NCBI GenBank assembly: GCA_964642165.1
Contig: CAZXOC010000095.1
Location: forward strand, 1 to 23,304
DNA: 23,304 nt
DNA from: CAYRVX01 sp964642165
GTDB lineage: Bacteria; Planctomycetota; Phycisphaerae; SM23-33
Direction: 5' to 3'
Position numbers and translations under genes: made by a program. Below, piece after piece: positions 1-6,821 of this stretch; the stretch's first letter is position 1; the number at the start of each line of letters is the position of its first letter. The notes under the pieces were generated by a model. The model ran no database searches. It saw nothing but the letters and a program-made list of their open reading frames with translations, and was not told the DNA's origin.

Positions 1-88
1 CCACCTGGGCGCGGCCAAGCTCGCGATGGCGGGGCTGTTCGCCTTGCTCGGCGCGTTGGTGATGGCCACTGAGGTGCTCGACGAGTGA
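1..88 (+). CDS. C-terminal end of a membrane-type protein (partial)
   Basis: The window opens inside a reading frame that runs to a TGA at 86-88. The 28 visible residues contain a hydrophobic stretch rich in Ala, Leu, Gly and Val (about residues 9-22) and end in the acidic tail TEVLDE. This looks like the last transmembrane helix of a membrane protein. Too little remains to name a family. A strong inverted repeat begins at the base after the stop, which supports this being a true gene end. Confidence 0.5.
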   Translation, partial: HLGAAKLAMAGLFALLGALVMATEVLDE

Positions 89-137
89 CGGACACTCCGA
101 GCGGGGGCGCTGCGGCCCTGTGTGGAGGGAGTGTTCG
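89..137 (+). terminator. Inverted repeat directly after the stop codon, possible terminator
   Basis: Bases 89-98 can pair with 128-137 over ten base pairs, one of them G-U. The 29-base loop holds a smaller stem (105-108 with 115-118). The structure starts at the first base after the TGA of the upstream gene. There is no T tract after it, so it is not a classical intrinsic terminator. It could be a Rho-assisted stop or a 3' end stabiliser. Confidence 0.4.
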
Positions 138-260
138 CTATGGGTAGGCCAAGGCAGGACAGGAAGGAGTCTCGTTCGGAGGCCAACCCGCCTGGCCGTT
201 CAGGAGGGCTACAAGATCAAGGAGGAGGCCCGCACGACGTGGGGGATTCCCACTACTATC

Positions 261-274
261 ACAGGAGGTCCTGT
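261..274. promoter_or_regulatory. Perfect dyad ACAGGA-GG-TCCTGT
   Basis: Six bases on each side of a two-base spacer are exact reverse complements. The shape fits a dimeric repressor site, but the left arm also contains a Shine-Dalgarno-like AGGAGG, so the symmetry could be incidental. No start codon follows at a usable distance in a recognisable gene. Confidence 0.2.
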
Positions 275-307
275 ACGCGGCCCCCGATCGCTGCACAAAG
301 TAAATCA

Positions 308-330
308 TTGATATAACGGGGGTTATTCAA
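308..330. promoter_or_regulatory. AT-rich interrupted palindrome
   Basis: The left arm TTGATATAAC and the right arm GTTATTCAA pair over nine bases with one bulged T, around a GGGG centre. It lies in the only clearly AT-rich patch (about 293-333) of an otherwise GC-rich window. TATAAC at 312-317 resembles a -10 box, but no good -35 sits 16-18 bases upstream. Possible readings are an operator, a promoter region or the end of a former mobile element. Confidence 0.3.
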
Positions 331-445
331 AACGGGGCTGTCTTTGTATCGCCGAATGTCGGCGCGGAACGAACACGAGCGGCCGACATGGAATTGGGCG
401 TCTCGGCCCATGCGGCAGACCATCCACGAAGCCCGGCCGTGCGGC

Positions 446-456
446 GGGGGGGGGGG
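446..456 (+). repeat. Run of 11 G
   Basis: Eleven consecutive G residues follow GCGGC. It is the longest homopolymer in the window and lies in non-coding sequence. It could be slippage-prone or a sequencing or assembly uncertainty. Confidence 0.8.
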
Positions 457-647
457 TCGAGACTTGCCGGGGGCGCAGGGAAAGGCGAAGATGATGTCCG
501 ACAGGTGGCGGGGCCTGGGCGCGCCGCGGCACGAACAAGCCAGCCCGGAGGCCCGTGTTCGACTACGCCGCCATCGGCGCGGAACTGGCGCTGTCCAGAT
601 AGCAGACAGAGAAGCTCACCCGGCAGGTCTTCTACTGCCAGCTCATG

Positions 648-672
648 CTCCAGCTCCAGCTCCAGCTCCAGC
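648..672 (+). repeat. Short tandem repeat of CAGCTC
   Basis: The hexamer CAGCTC is repeated about 3.7 times from 651 to 672, with a matching CTC just before it. It ends 38 bases before the chosen mttB-like start. Read in frame it would give alternating polar/Leu or Ala-Pro dipeptides, but it lies upstream of the best ribosome binding site and so is probably not translated. Confidence 0.7.
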
Positions 673-709
673 GGGGCAGTTCGACGACAAGCAGAAGGGA
701 AGGATGGAC

Positions 710-2152
710 ATGAGACCACGCGTGCGATTCCTGAGCGACGAGCTGATCGAGCAGGTGCTCGACGAGGCGTACAAGCTGCTCGAAACGAAGGGGATTCACC
801 TTGTGCACGACGGCCTGCTGGAGCGGCTGGGCGACGCCGGGTGTCGTGTGGACGCCCGGGGGAAGCACGTCTGGCTGACGCGAGACGTGGTGGAGGCGAG
901 CCTTCGCACGGTCCCGCGGCGGATCGAGCTGTGGGACATCGCCGGGGCGGCGTCGTGCGAGCTGTCCGGGGATCGCGTGCACTTCACGCCGGGCTCGACG
1001 GCCATCAAGGTGCTGGACTACCGGGCGAACCGCATGCGCCCGGCGCGCACGGACGACATGCTGCGGTTCTGCCGGCTGGTGGAGCAGCTCGACGCGATCG
1101 ACTACTCCTCGACGGCCATCGTGCCCGCCGACGTGCCCAAGGCCGTCTCCGACAGCGTTCGCCTGTACGCGCTGCTGAAGACGACGAGCAAGGCGATCGT
1201 GACGGGGGCGTTCACGATCGAGGGCTTCGACGTGATGACGGAGCTGCAACTGGCGGTTCGGGGCACGCGCCAGGCCCTGCGCGACAAGCCGTTCGCGATC
1301 TTTTCGTGCTGTCCCACCTCGCCGCTGAAGTGGAGCACGACGACGGCGGACAACGCGATGAAGTGCGCCGAGCTGGGCATCCCGGTGGAGCTGATCGCCA
1401 TGCCGCTGGCGGGCCTGGTCGCCCCCATCACGCTGGTCGGCTGTGTCCTTCAGCACACGGTCGAGACGCTCAGCGGGGTGGCGCTCTCGCAGGTGACGCG
1501 TCCGGGCGCCCCGGTCCTGTACGGCGGCTCGCCGGGCACGTTCGACATGCGCTCGATGGCGGCGACCATCTCGTCGCTGGAGGCGCAGATGATCAACTGC
1601 GCCTGCGCGGAGGTGGGCAAGCACCTCGGCCTGCCGACCCAGGCGTACATCGGCATGAGCGACGGCAAGTTCGTGGACGCCCAGGCGGGCTTCGAGTCGG
1701 GCACGGGGATCTACCTGGCGGGCCTGGCGGGCATCAACAGCATCTCCGGGCCCGGCATGCTCTACTTCGAGAGCGGCCAGTCGCTGGAGAAGCTCGTCTT
1801 CGACGCCGAGGGCTGCGCGATGGCCCGCCGGCTCATCGCCGGCATGGAGCCGCGGGAGGACTTCCCCGCCGATCGCCTCTTCGAGGAGCTGCTGGCGGAG
1901 CAGTCGCTCCTGACGGCCGACCACACGCTCAAGTACTTCCGGCAGGAGCACTACATCCCCGGGCCCGTCATCGACCGGTCCCAGTTGCGGGACGGCGCTC
2001 CCAGGGGGCCCGATCTCCGCCGACGAGCCCACGCGGAGGTGACGCGCCATCTGAAGCGCTACGAGCCCCCGGAGGTCCTCTCCGCGGAGCAGCGCCGGGC
2101 GCTGGACGGCGTCATGTCGGCGGCCGCGCCCGGGGTGGAGATTCCGTTCTGA
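710..2152 (+). CDS. MttB-family (trimethylamine methyltransferase-like) protein, non-pyrrolysine
   Basis: This 480-residue protein belongs to the MttB/COG5598 superfamily of corrinoid-dependent methyltransferases. These move a methyl group from a methylated amine, such as a quaternary amine, to a cobalamin-binding partner protein in the cytoplasm. The N-terminus (LIEQVLDEAYKLLETKGI) and the region around residues 285-335 (PGTFDMRS, SDGKFVDAQAG) match the family. No in-frame TAG occurs, so pyrrolysine is absent, as in the MtgB-type branch that uses glycine betaine or related substrates. I chose the ATG at 710 because AAGGGAAGG ends at 703, six bases upstream; the in-frame ATG at 704 is too close to that site. 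The frame stays open far upstream, but that part has no family resemblance. No corrinoid protein or reactivase is visible nearby. The family is clear, the substrate unknown. Confidence 0.88.
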   Translation: MRPRVRFLSDELIEQVLDEAYKLLETKGIHLVHDGLLERLGDAGCRVDARGKHVWLTRDVVEASLRTVPRRIELWDIAGAASCELSGDRVHFTPGSTAIKVLDYRANRMRPARTDDMLRFCRLVEQLDAIDYSSTAIVPADVPKAVSDSVRLYALLKTTSKAIVTGAFTIEGFDVMTELQLAVRGTRQALRDKPFAIFSCCPTSPLKWSTTTADNAMKCAELGIPVELIAMPLAGLVAPITLVGCVLQHTVETLSGVALSQVTRPGAPVLYGGSPGTFDMRSMAATISSLEAQMINCACAEVGKHLGLPTQAYIGMSDGKFVDAQAGFESGTGIYLAGLAGINSISGPGMLYFESGQSLEKLVFDAEGCAMARRLIAGMEPREDFPADRLFEELLAEQSLLTADHTLKYFRQEHYIPGPVIDRSQLRDGAPRGPDLRRRAHAEVTRHLKRYEPPEVLSAEQRRALDGVMSAAAPGVEIPF

Positions 2153-2191
2153 AAAGGCTTGTGGGCCATCCCTTTGCGTCCGGCCGGAGCG

Positions 2192-2197
2192 TAGAAT
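2192..2197 (+). promoter_or_regulatory. Possible -10 box TAGAAT upstream of the SAM methyltransferase gene
   Basis: TAGAAT differs from TATAAT at one base and lies in a 113-base gap, 68 bases before the start at 2266. No convincing -35 is found at 16-18 bases, so this is weak. The rest of the gap shows nothing else apart from the ribosome binding site AGGAGAG at about 2254-2260. Confidence 0.25.
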
Positions 2198-2265
2198 GCC
2201 CGCGACCCGCCCGGCAGGCGGCGCGCGGAGCCCGCCGGCAAGCGCGGGTCTACAGGAGAGCCGTC

Positions 2266-3447
2266 ATGAGTTGGGCAGTCATTCGCACGCGACGTGGAGT
2301 ACGGATCGCCGTCGGTCTCTGGGCCGTCTTCGCCATGCCGCTCCTGGCCGGCCGGCGCAAGAGACCCGAGCTGGACGTGCCCTACGTGCCGACGCATCGC
2401 CAGGCCGTGGAGGCGATGCTGGAGCTGGCGAAGGTGACGGAGAAGGACTACGTCATCGATCTCGGCTGCGGCGACGGGCGGATCGTGGTCATCGCCGCGA
2501 AGAAGTACAAGGCGCGGGGCCTGGGCGTGGACCTGGACCCGAGGCGCGTGCGGGAGTCGAAGCGCAACGCCACGAAGGCCGGCGTCACCGACCTGGTGGA
2601 GTTTCGGAAGGCCGACGTCATGGATACGGACGTGCGCCAGGCCAGCGTGGTCACGCTGTTCCTGCTGGAAAGCGTGAACGTGCGGCTGCGCCCGAGGCTG
2701 TTCGCCCAGTTGAAGCCCGGCACGCGCGTGGTGTCCAACAGCTTCCACATGCGCGACTGGAAGCCGGACCAGAAGAACCGCAGCCCGAAGGCCTACAGCA
2801 AGGTGATCTACTTCTGGACCATCCCCGCGCCGGTCGGGGGCACGTGGACCTGGCGGACCCAGCTTGGCGAGAAGGAGGTGGCCGCCCGCCTGAAGCTCGA
2901 GCAGGAGTTCCAGGTTGTGCGCGGCGCGGTGAGCTTCGCCGGCGGCGCCGAGGCGCCCATCGCCGAGGCCTCGCTGGTCGGCAAGGAGCTGGGCTTCACG
3001 GCGAAGATCGGCACGGGGAAGGAGGCGGTGGTGGTTGCCTACCGCGGGACGGCCGACGGCGACGCGCTGCGAGGCACGCAGGAGTGGCGCGGCGGGCCGC
3101 ACGCCGGCACACACCCGTGGGCTGCGGCGCGCCGGGCCGTCGAGCTGACCGGCCGGTGGCAAGTCCGCGCGGCGTCGCACGCCAACCAGAACGGGACGCT
3201 GCGCATCCGGCGCGAAGCTGCCGGGTTGAGGGCCAGCTACGTTCGCGACGGCGACGCCGAGAAGGAGCTGCCCGTGCCCGGCTTCTACGTGTGGGGCTCG
3301 AGCATCCGCTTCGACGTGCCCTCGGGCGGGTACCCGCTGGCGTTCCGGGGCTCCCTGGGCCCCGAGGCGGGCGGCGGGAGCGTCGGCCGCGAGCAGTCGC
3401 CGGAGCGGACCGCGTGGTCGGCCAAGCGCCTGGCGGCAGGCGGATAG
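2266..3447 (+). CDS. Membrane-anchored class I SAM-dependent methyltransferase with extra C-terminal domain
   Basis: The protein has 393 residues and an ATG preceded by AGGAGAG. Residues 14-28 are hydrophobic and flanked by Arg on both sides (RTRRGVR before, GRRKR after), which suggests a signal anchor or signal peptide. Residues 40-190 form a Rossmann methyltransferase domain: YVPTHRQAVEAML at the entry, SAM motif DLGCGDGR at 65-72, and VDLDP at 88-92. This combination resembles prokaryotic relatives of FAM173/ATPSCKMT, which in mitochondria are membrane-anchored lysine methyltransferases. The region from about 200 to 393 looks beta-rich, is not part of the core fold, and I cannot name it. 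The following genes encode exported proteins on the same strand. The substrate is unknown. SAM is cytoplasmic, so the domain most likely faces inward from an anchor. Confidence 0.85.
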   Translation: MSWAVIRTRRGVRIAVGLWAVFAMPLLAGRRKRPELDVPYVPTHRQAVEAMLELAKVTEKDYVIDLGCGDGRIVVIAAKKYKARGLGVDLDPRRVRESKRNATKAGVTDLVEFRKADVMDTDVRQASVVTLFLLESVNVRLRPRLFAQLKPGTRVVSNSFHMRDWKPDQKNRSPKAYSKVIYFWTIPAPVGGTWTWRTQLGEKEVAARLKLEQEFQVVRGAVSFAGGAEAPIAEASLVGKELGFTAKIGTGKEAVVVAYRGTADGDALRGTQEWRGGPHAGTHPWAAARRAVELTGRWQVRAASHANQNGTLRIRREAAGLRASYVRDGDAEKELPVPGFYVWGSSIRFDVPSGGYPLAFRGSLGPEAGGGSVGREQSPERTAWSAKRLAAGG

Positions 3448-3510
3448 CGCCGCCGACGGCGAGACTTCGCGCCGCGCGGGGCGGTTTCAGGGGCGGAAGG
3501 AGACGGTGCG

Positions 3511-4878
3511 ATGGGCGGCGCGCGGCGAGATCGGTTGCGAGGGTGGGCCCGATCCCGGCGGGCGGCTTCGTGGGGGGCGGTTGTCTGGTGGTCCGGCGTC
3601 GCGATGCCGTGCGCCGCGGCGGGGGAGGTGGCGTACCCGCCGAAGCTGCCGGGCGGCAAGAGCGTCGCGACGGTCCGCACGGACGCGTTCCTGCGCCCGC
3701 CGGAGGGGATGAAGGGCGTCGCCGTCGCAGCCGAGGCCCCGACGGTGGACCTGCTGTACTATCCCTGCCAGACGTATGCGGGCAAGCCGTGGTCGAATTG
3801 GGGCGACGGCTGCGCCGCGGGGGAGAAGTACTACTCGGCCATCGGCGATCACCTGGCCCCGGGCGGCAACGCGTACGTGTACGAGTACGACGCGGCCGCG
3901 CGGAAGCTGCGGTTGCTGGTGGACGTGCGGGCCGTGCTGAAGCTGCCGGGCGGGCACTACACGCCGGGCAAGATCCACAGCCGGCTCGACCTGGGCGACG
4001 ACGGCTGGCTGTACTTCGCGACGCACCGCGGCTCGACGCGCGTCACGACGGACGAATACCACTACCGGGGCGACTGGCTCCTGCGGGCGCACCCGCCGAC
4101 GGGGCGGACGGAGGTTGTCGCGCACGGCCCGGTCGGCAAGCACTGCATCCCGTGCAGCGTGCTGGACCCGAAGCGCGGGATCTTCTACGGCGGCACGCAG
4201 CCGGGCGACCGCCAGGACAAACGACACGTGTTCTTCGCCTACGACACGAAGGCCCGCAAGCTGCTCTATCGCGGCTACGACGGTCCCGGGCGCTACATGA
4301 TCTTCGCCCGCTCGACGGGGCGGCTGTACTTCGTGCCGAACTTGGCGGGCAAGCTGCATCGGTACGACCCGGCCGCGGGCGGCAAGCCCGTCGAGCTGGA
4401 CGTCGAGATGGGCCTTCGCGCCGCGACGAAGGAAACGCCCCAGGGATGCGTCTACGCCGTCTCGGGCAAGGGCGACGCGACGCTGGTCCGCTTCGACGTG
4501 CGGACGGAGCGCGTGGAGGAGCTCGGCTCGGCGGCCGTCGGCAGCCAGACGTACGTCACCAGCCTCGACGCCGGCCCGGCGGGGCGGTACCTGTACTACG
4601 TGCCGGGCGCCCACGGGGGCAGCTACCGGGACGGAGCAGCCGTCGTGCAGTACGACGTCCGGACGCGGCGGAAGAAGGTGCTCGCCTTCCTGCACCCGGC
4701 GTTGAAGGAGCAGTGGGGCTACACGCCGCTGGGGACGTTCAGCACGGCGGTCTCGGGCAAGGGCGACAAGCTGTTCATCACGTGGCACGGCTCGCGGGCG
4801 ACGTCCTGGCAGCGCCGCCCGTCGTGGGACACCTGCGCCCTGACGGTGGTCCACATCCCCGCCTCGCAGCGCCGGTAG
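3511..4878 (+). CDS. Exported beta-propeller protein of unknown function
   Basis: The protein has 455 residues; AAGGAG lies about eight bases before the ATG. An Arg-rich N-terminus followed by a hydrophobic stretch (about residues 18-37, ending CAAAGEV) looks like a signal peptide. The rest is a chain of short beta-strand repeats alternating with aromatic and glycine turns, for example VYEYDAAARKLRLL, DDGWLYFATHRGSTR, VFFAYDTKARKLLY and VVQYDVRTRRKKVL. These suggest blades of a propeller similar to PQQ/SGL/YVTN folds. HCIPC occurs near residue 213 but lacks the His of a CxxCH haem site. The CRTAC1-type gene follows only ten bases later. I do not recognise a catalytic signature, so a binding or scaffold role is as likely as an enzyme. 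Confidence 0.75.
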   Translation: MGGARRDRLRGWARSRRAASWGAVVWWSGVAMPCAAAGEVAYPPKLPGGKSVATVRTDAFLRPPEGMKGVAVAAEAPTVDLLYYPCQTYAGKPWSNWGDGCAAGEKYYSAIGDHLAPGGNAYVYEYDAAARKLRLLVDVRAVLKLPGGHYTPGKIHSRLDLGDDGWLYFATHRGSTRVTTDEYHYRGDWLLRAHPPTGRTEVVAHGPVGKHCIPCSVLDPKRGIFYGGTQPGDRQDKRHVFFAYDTKARKLLYRGYDGPGRYMIFARSTGRLYFVPNLAGKLHRYDPAAGGKPVELDVEMGLRAATKETPQGCVYAVSGKGDATLVRFDVRTERVEELGSAAVGSQTYVTSLDAGPAGRYLYYVPGAHGGSYRDGAAVVQYDVRTRRKKVLAFLHPALKEQWGYTPLGTFSTAVSGKGDKLFITWHGSRATSWQRRPSWDTCALTVVHIPASQRR

Positions 4879-4888
4879 GAGACGCGGC

Positions 4889-6490
4889 GTGCTGACGCTT
4901 TGCTCGATGGTGGCGCTGGCCTCGCTGCTCGGGACGCCCCCGCCGCCGGCGGCACGCGAGGCGAACGCGACGGCCTTCGAGGACGTCGCGGCGGCGTGGG
5001 GGATGGTGCAGCCGCTGCGGGGCATCATGGCGCACGCGGCGGCGTGCGGCGATCTCGACGGCGACGGCGACCTGGACCTGTTCGTGGGCACGTTCTGCGA
5101 CCGCCCGGCCGAGCGGTACCACCCCGCGCCGGGGCCCGTGCCCAACGTCCTGCTGATCCAGGAGGGCGGACGCTTCCGCGACGCGGGCCAGAAGAGCGTC
5201 GTCTTTGCCGCACGCACCAGCGGGGCGGTCTTCGCCGACCTGGACAACGACGGCGACCTGGACCTCTACGTGGCCAACAACTCGAAGCGCCGGGGGCTGC
5301 GCGTGGCCAACCGCCTGTTCGAGAACGTCGGCGGGGCCTTCCGCGACGCCTCGGCGGGCAACGGCGCGTGTATCGTGATGGGCGGCCGGAGCATCGGCGT
5401 GCTGGACTTCGACGGCGACGGGCGGCTGGACCTGTTGGTGGCCGGCGACCGCTGGACGGGCGGGCGGACGCGGCTGTTCCGCAACCGCGGCGCGCTGGCG
5501 TTCGAGGACGCCACGGCCGCCGCGCGCCTGCCGGCGGAGTTGCCCGCGTTGGGCGTCGCCACGCCGGACCTGAACGGCGACGGCCGGGGCGACATCCTCA
5601 TCGCCCAGGCCAACCGCCTGTTCCTCTCGAAGGGCGACGGCACGTATCGCGAGGACGTGGCGGCGTCGAAGGCGCTGCGGTACGCCCCGGTCAACCGGGA
5701 GGACTCGCCGTGCGGCGTGGCGTTCGGCGACGTGAACCGCGACGGACGGCTGGACCTGGTGATCGTGGACCACGGCCAGCCGGCGCGACAGCACCTGTTC
5801 CTCAACGCGGGGGTTCGCGGCGGGTCCGTGGCGCTGCGCGACGCGACGAAGTCGGCCGGGCTGGACTACCGCTTCCCGTCGTGGACGTCGGACCGGCGGC
5901 ACCTCAAGCACGCCCACGTCGAGCTGGCCGACGTCGACAACGACGGCTGGGTGGACATCCTCATCGCGGCCACGTACGACGCGGGGGACGGCGATCAGCC
6001 GTTCGTCTGCCGGAACCTCGGCCGGCAGGCCGGCGGGGCGGTGCGCTTCCACGTGCCGCCTATCTCCAAGGCGACGGGCTACTTCGCGGCCGGCCCGGCG
6101 GCCGACTTCGACCGCGACGGGCGCGTGGACGTGATGTTCGCCAGTTGGTGGCCCGGCGTTGCGTCCAAGCTGTTCCTGAACCGCGGGCCGACGCGGCATT
6201 GGCTTGACGTTCGCGTGGTCGGCCGGAGCGTCAACCGCATGGGCATCGGGGCCAAGGTGAGGCTCTACGAGCCCGGGCGGCTGGGGCGCCCGGCCGCCCT
6301 GCTGGGCTGCCAGGAAATCCACGTCAGCCATGGCTTTTGCACGGGGCAGGACGCGGTCGTACACTTCGGGTTGGGCGCGGCGCGGCGGTGCGACGTGGAG
6401 GTGGTCCTGCCGAACGGGCGGGGCGTCGTGCGCACGGAGGGCGTCGCGGCGGACCGGGTACTGGTCGTTCGAGAGCCCCAGCGGCAGTGA
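4889..6490 (+). CDS. CRTAC1-type protein: FG-GAP/VCBS repeats plus ASPIC/UnbV domain
   Basis: The 533-residue protein uses a GTG start with GGAGAC at about 4878-4883 upstream, near the stop of the previous gene. A short hydrophobic N-terminus (residues 1-16) fits a signal peptide. Seven calcium-loop motifs of the DxDxDG type are visible at about residues 55-64, 118-127, 173-182, 227-236, 281-290, 348-357 and 407-415, as expected for an integrin-like seven-bladed propeller. The C-terminus (about 438-528, with GIGAKVRLY, HFGLG and VVLPNG) is an ASPIC/UnbV domain. Such proteins are secreted or surface-bound and are abundant in Planctomycetota; their molecular role is mostly unknown, probably carbohydrate or protein binding. 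It is likely co-transcribed with the propeller gene before it and the zinc-ribbon gene after it. Confidence 0.93.
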   Translation: MLTLCSMVALASLLGTPPPPAAREANATAFEDVAAAWGMVQPLRGIMAHAAACGDLDGDGDLDLFVGTFCDRPAERYHPAPGPVPNVLLIQEGGRFRDAGQKSVVFAARTSGAVFADLDNDGDLDLYVANNSKRRGLRVANRLFENVGGAFRDASAGNGACIVMGGRSIGVLDFDGDGRLDLLVAGDRWTGGRTRLFRNRGALAFEDATAAARLPAELPALGVATPDLNGDGRGDILIAQANRLFLSKGDGTYREDVAASKALRYAPVNREDSPCGVAFGDVNRDGRLDLVIVDHGQPARQHLFLNAGVRGGSVALRDATKSAGLDYRFPSWTSDRRHLKHAHVELADVDNDGWVDILIAATYDAGDGDQPFVCRNLGRQAGGAVRFHVPPISKATGYFAAGPAADFDRDGRVDVMFASWWPGVASKLFLNRGPTRHWLDVRVVGRSVNRMGIGAKVRLYEPGRLGRPAALLGCQEIHVSHGFCTGQDAVVHFGLGAARRCDVEVVLPNGRGVVRTEGVAADRVLVVREPQRQ

Positions 6491-6498
6491 GGTGAGCC

Positions 6499-6804
6499 AT
6501 GGCGTGGCCGAAGGGAAGCTGGCACGCGCGGAACGCGCGATCGCTGCGGGTCATCCGGTGGGTGGAGCCGGTGATCCTGGTGGCGGGCATGGTGTTCGGC
6601 CTGCTGCGGCAGGCCTGGTGGGCGGTGCCCATGGCGTTCGCGGTGTGGGGGGTGTTCCGCTTCTTCCTCTGGGCGACCACGATCATGAGCTGCCCGCACT
6701 GCGACGAGATGCTCTGGAACCTCGCCCGCCGCCTGGAGGACATCAAGTACTGCCCGTATTGCGGGCGCCGGCTCGACCCGGATACCAACCCGCGGAGGCG
6801 GTAG
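6499..6804 (+). CDS. Small membrane protein with C-terminal zinc ribbon
   Basis: The protein has 101 residues. Two hydrophobic segments lie at about residues 21-37 and 41-62, followed by a four-cysteine zinc ribbon: CPHC at 65-68 and CPYC at 85-88, separated by 16 residues, then a basic tail. GAGGTGAG lies just before the ATG, which is eight bases after the previous stop, so it is probably the last gene of the plus-strand cluster. Proteins of this shape are poorly characterised; a cytoplasmic ribbon on a membrane anchor could bind nucleic acid or protein. Function unknown. Confidence 0.8.
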   Translation: MAWPKGSWHARNARSLRVIRWVEPVILVAGMVFGLLRQAWWAVPMAFAVWGVFRFFLWATTIMSCPHCDEMLWNLARRLEDIKYCPYCGRRLDPDTNPRRR

Positions 6805-6821
6805 GCCCGGGCCCTGCTGGC

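Larger units (their letters stand above)
138..709. other. Gene-free stretch upstream of the MttB-family gene
   Basis: No recognisable protein is encoded here in any frame. The open frames that cross it have arbitrary Arg/Pro/Ala-rich composition and no family resemblance. The stretch holds an unusual number of purine-rich GGAGG-like motifs between 121 and 270, a perfect dyad at 261-274, an AT-rich palindrome at 308-330, an 11-base G run at 446-456 and a CAGCTC tandem repeat near 648-672. A short coding-like run (TNKPARRPVFDYAAIGAELALSR, about 531-599) ends in TAG at 600-602 and could be debris of a decayed gene. I recognise neither a gene nor an RNA family. Confidence 0.5.

Noticed and set aside
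440..600. Possible cobalamin riboswitch before the corrinoid-dependent methyltransferase gene
   Set aside because: AAGCCAG followed by GGAGGCCCG near 537-555 vaguely recalls the B12 box, but the conserved core (GCCACTG and the GGGAA/GGUG elements) is not found in the right order. A covariance model search would settle it.
344..709. Upstream extension of the mttB-like frame
   Set aside because: It has no family resemblance and contains a Pro-Ala repeat from the CAGCTC tandem. The ribosome binding site at about 695-703 supports a start at 710.
3487..5247. Long minus-strand open frame opposite the propeller and CRTAC1 genes
   Set aside because: It is rich in Arg, Ala and Pro with no family features, as expected for the opposite strand of GC-rich genes. 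The plus-strand frames carry clear motifs and ribosome binding sites.
6803..6815. GGCCCGGGCC palindrome between the zinc-ribbon and GH130 genes
   Set aside because: It has no loop and is a common GC-rich palindrome; a terminator here cannot be supported.
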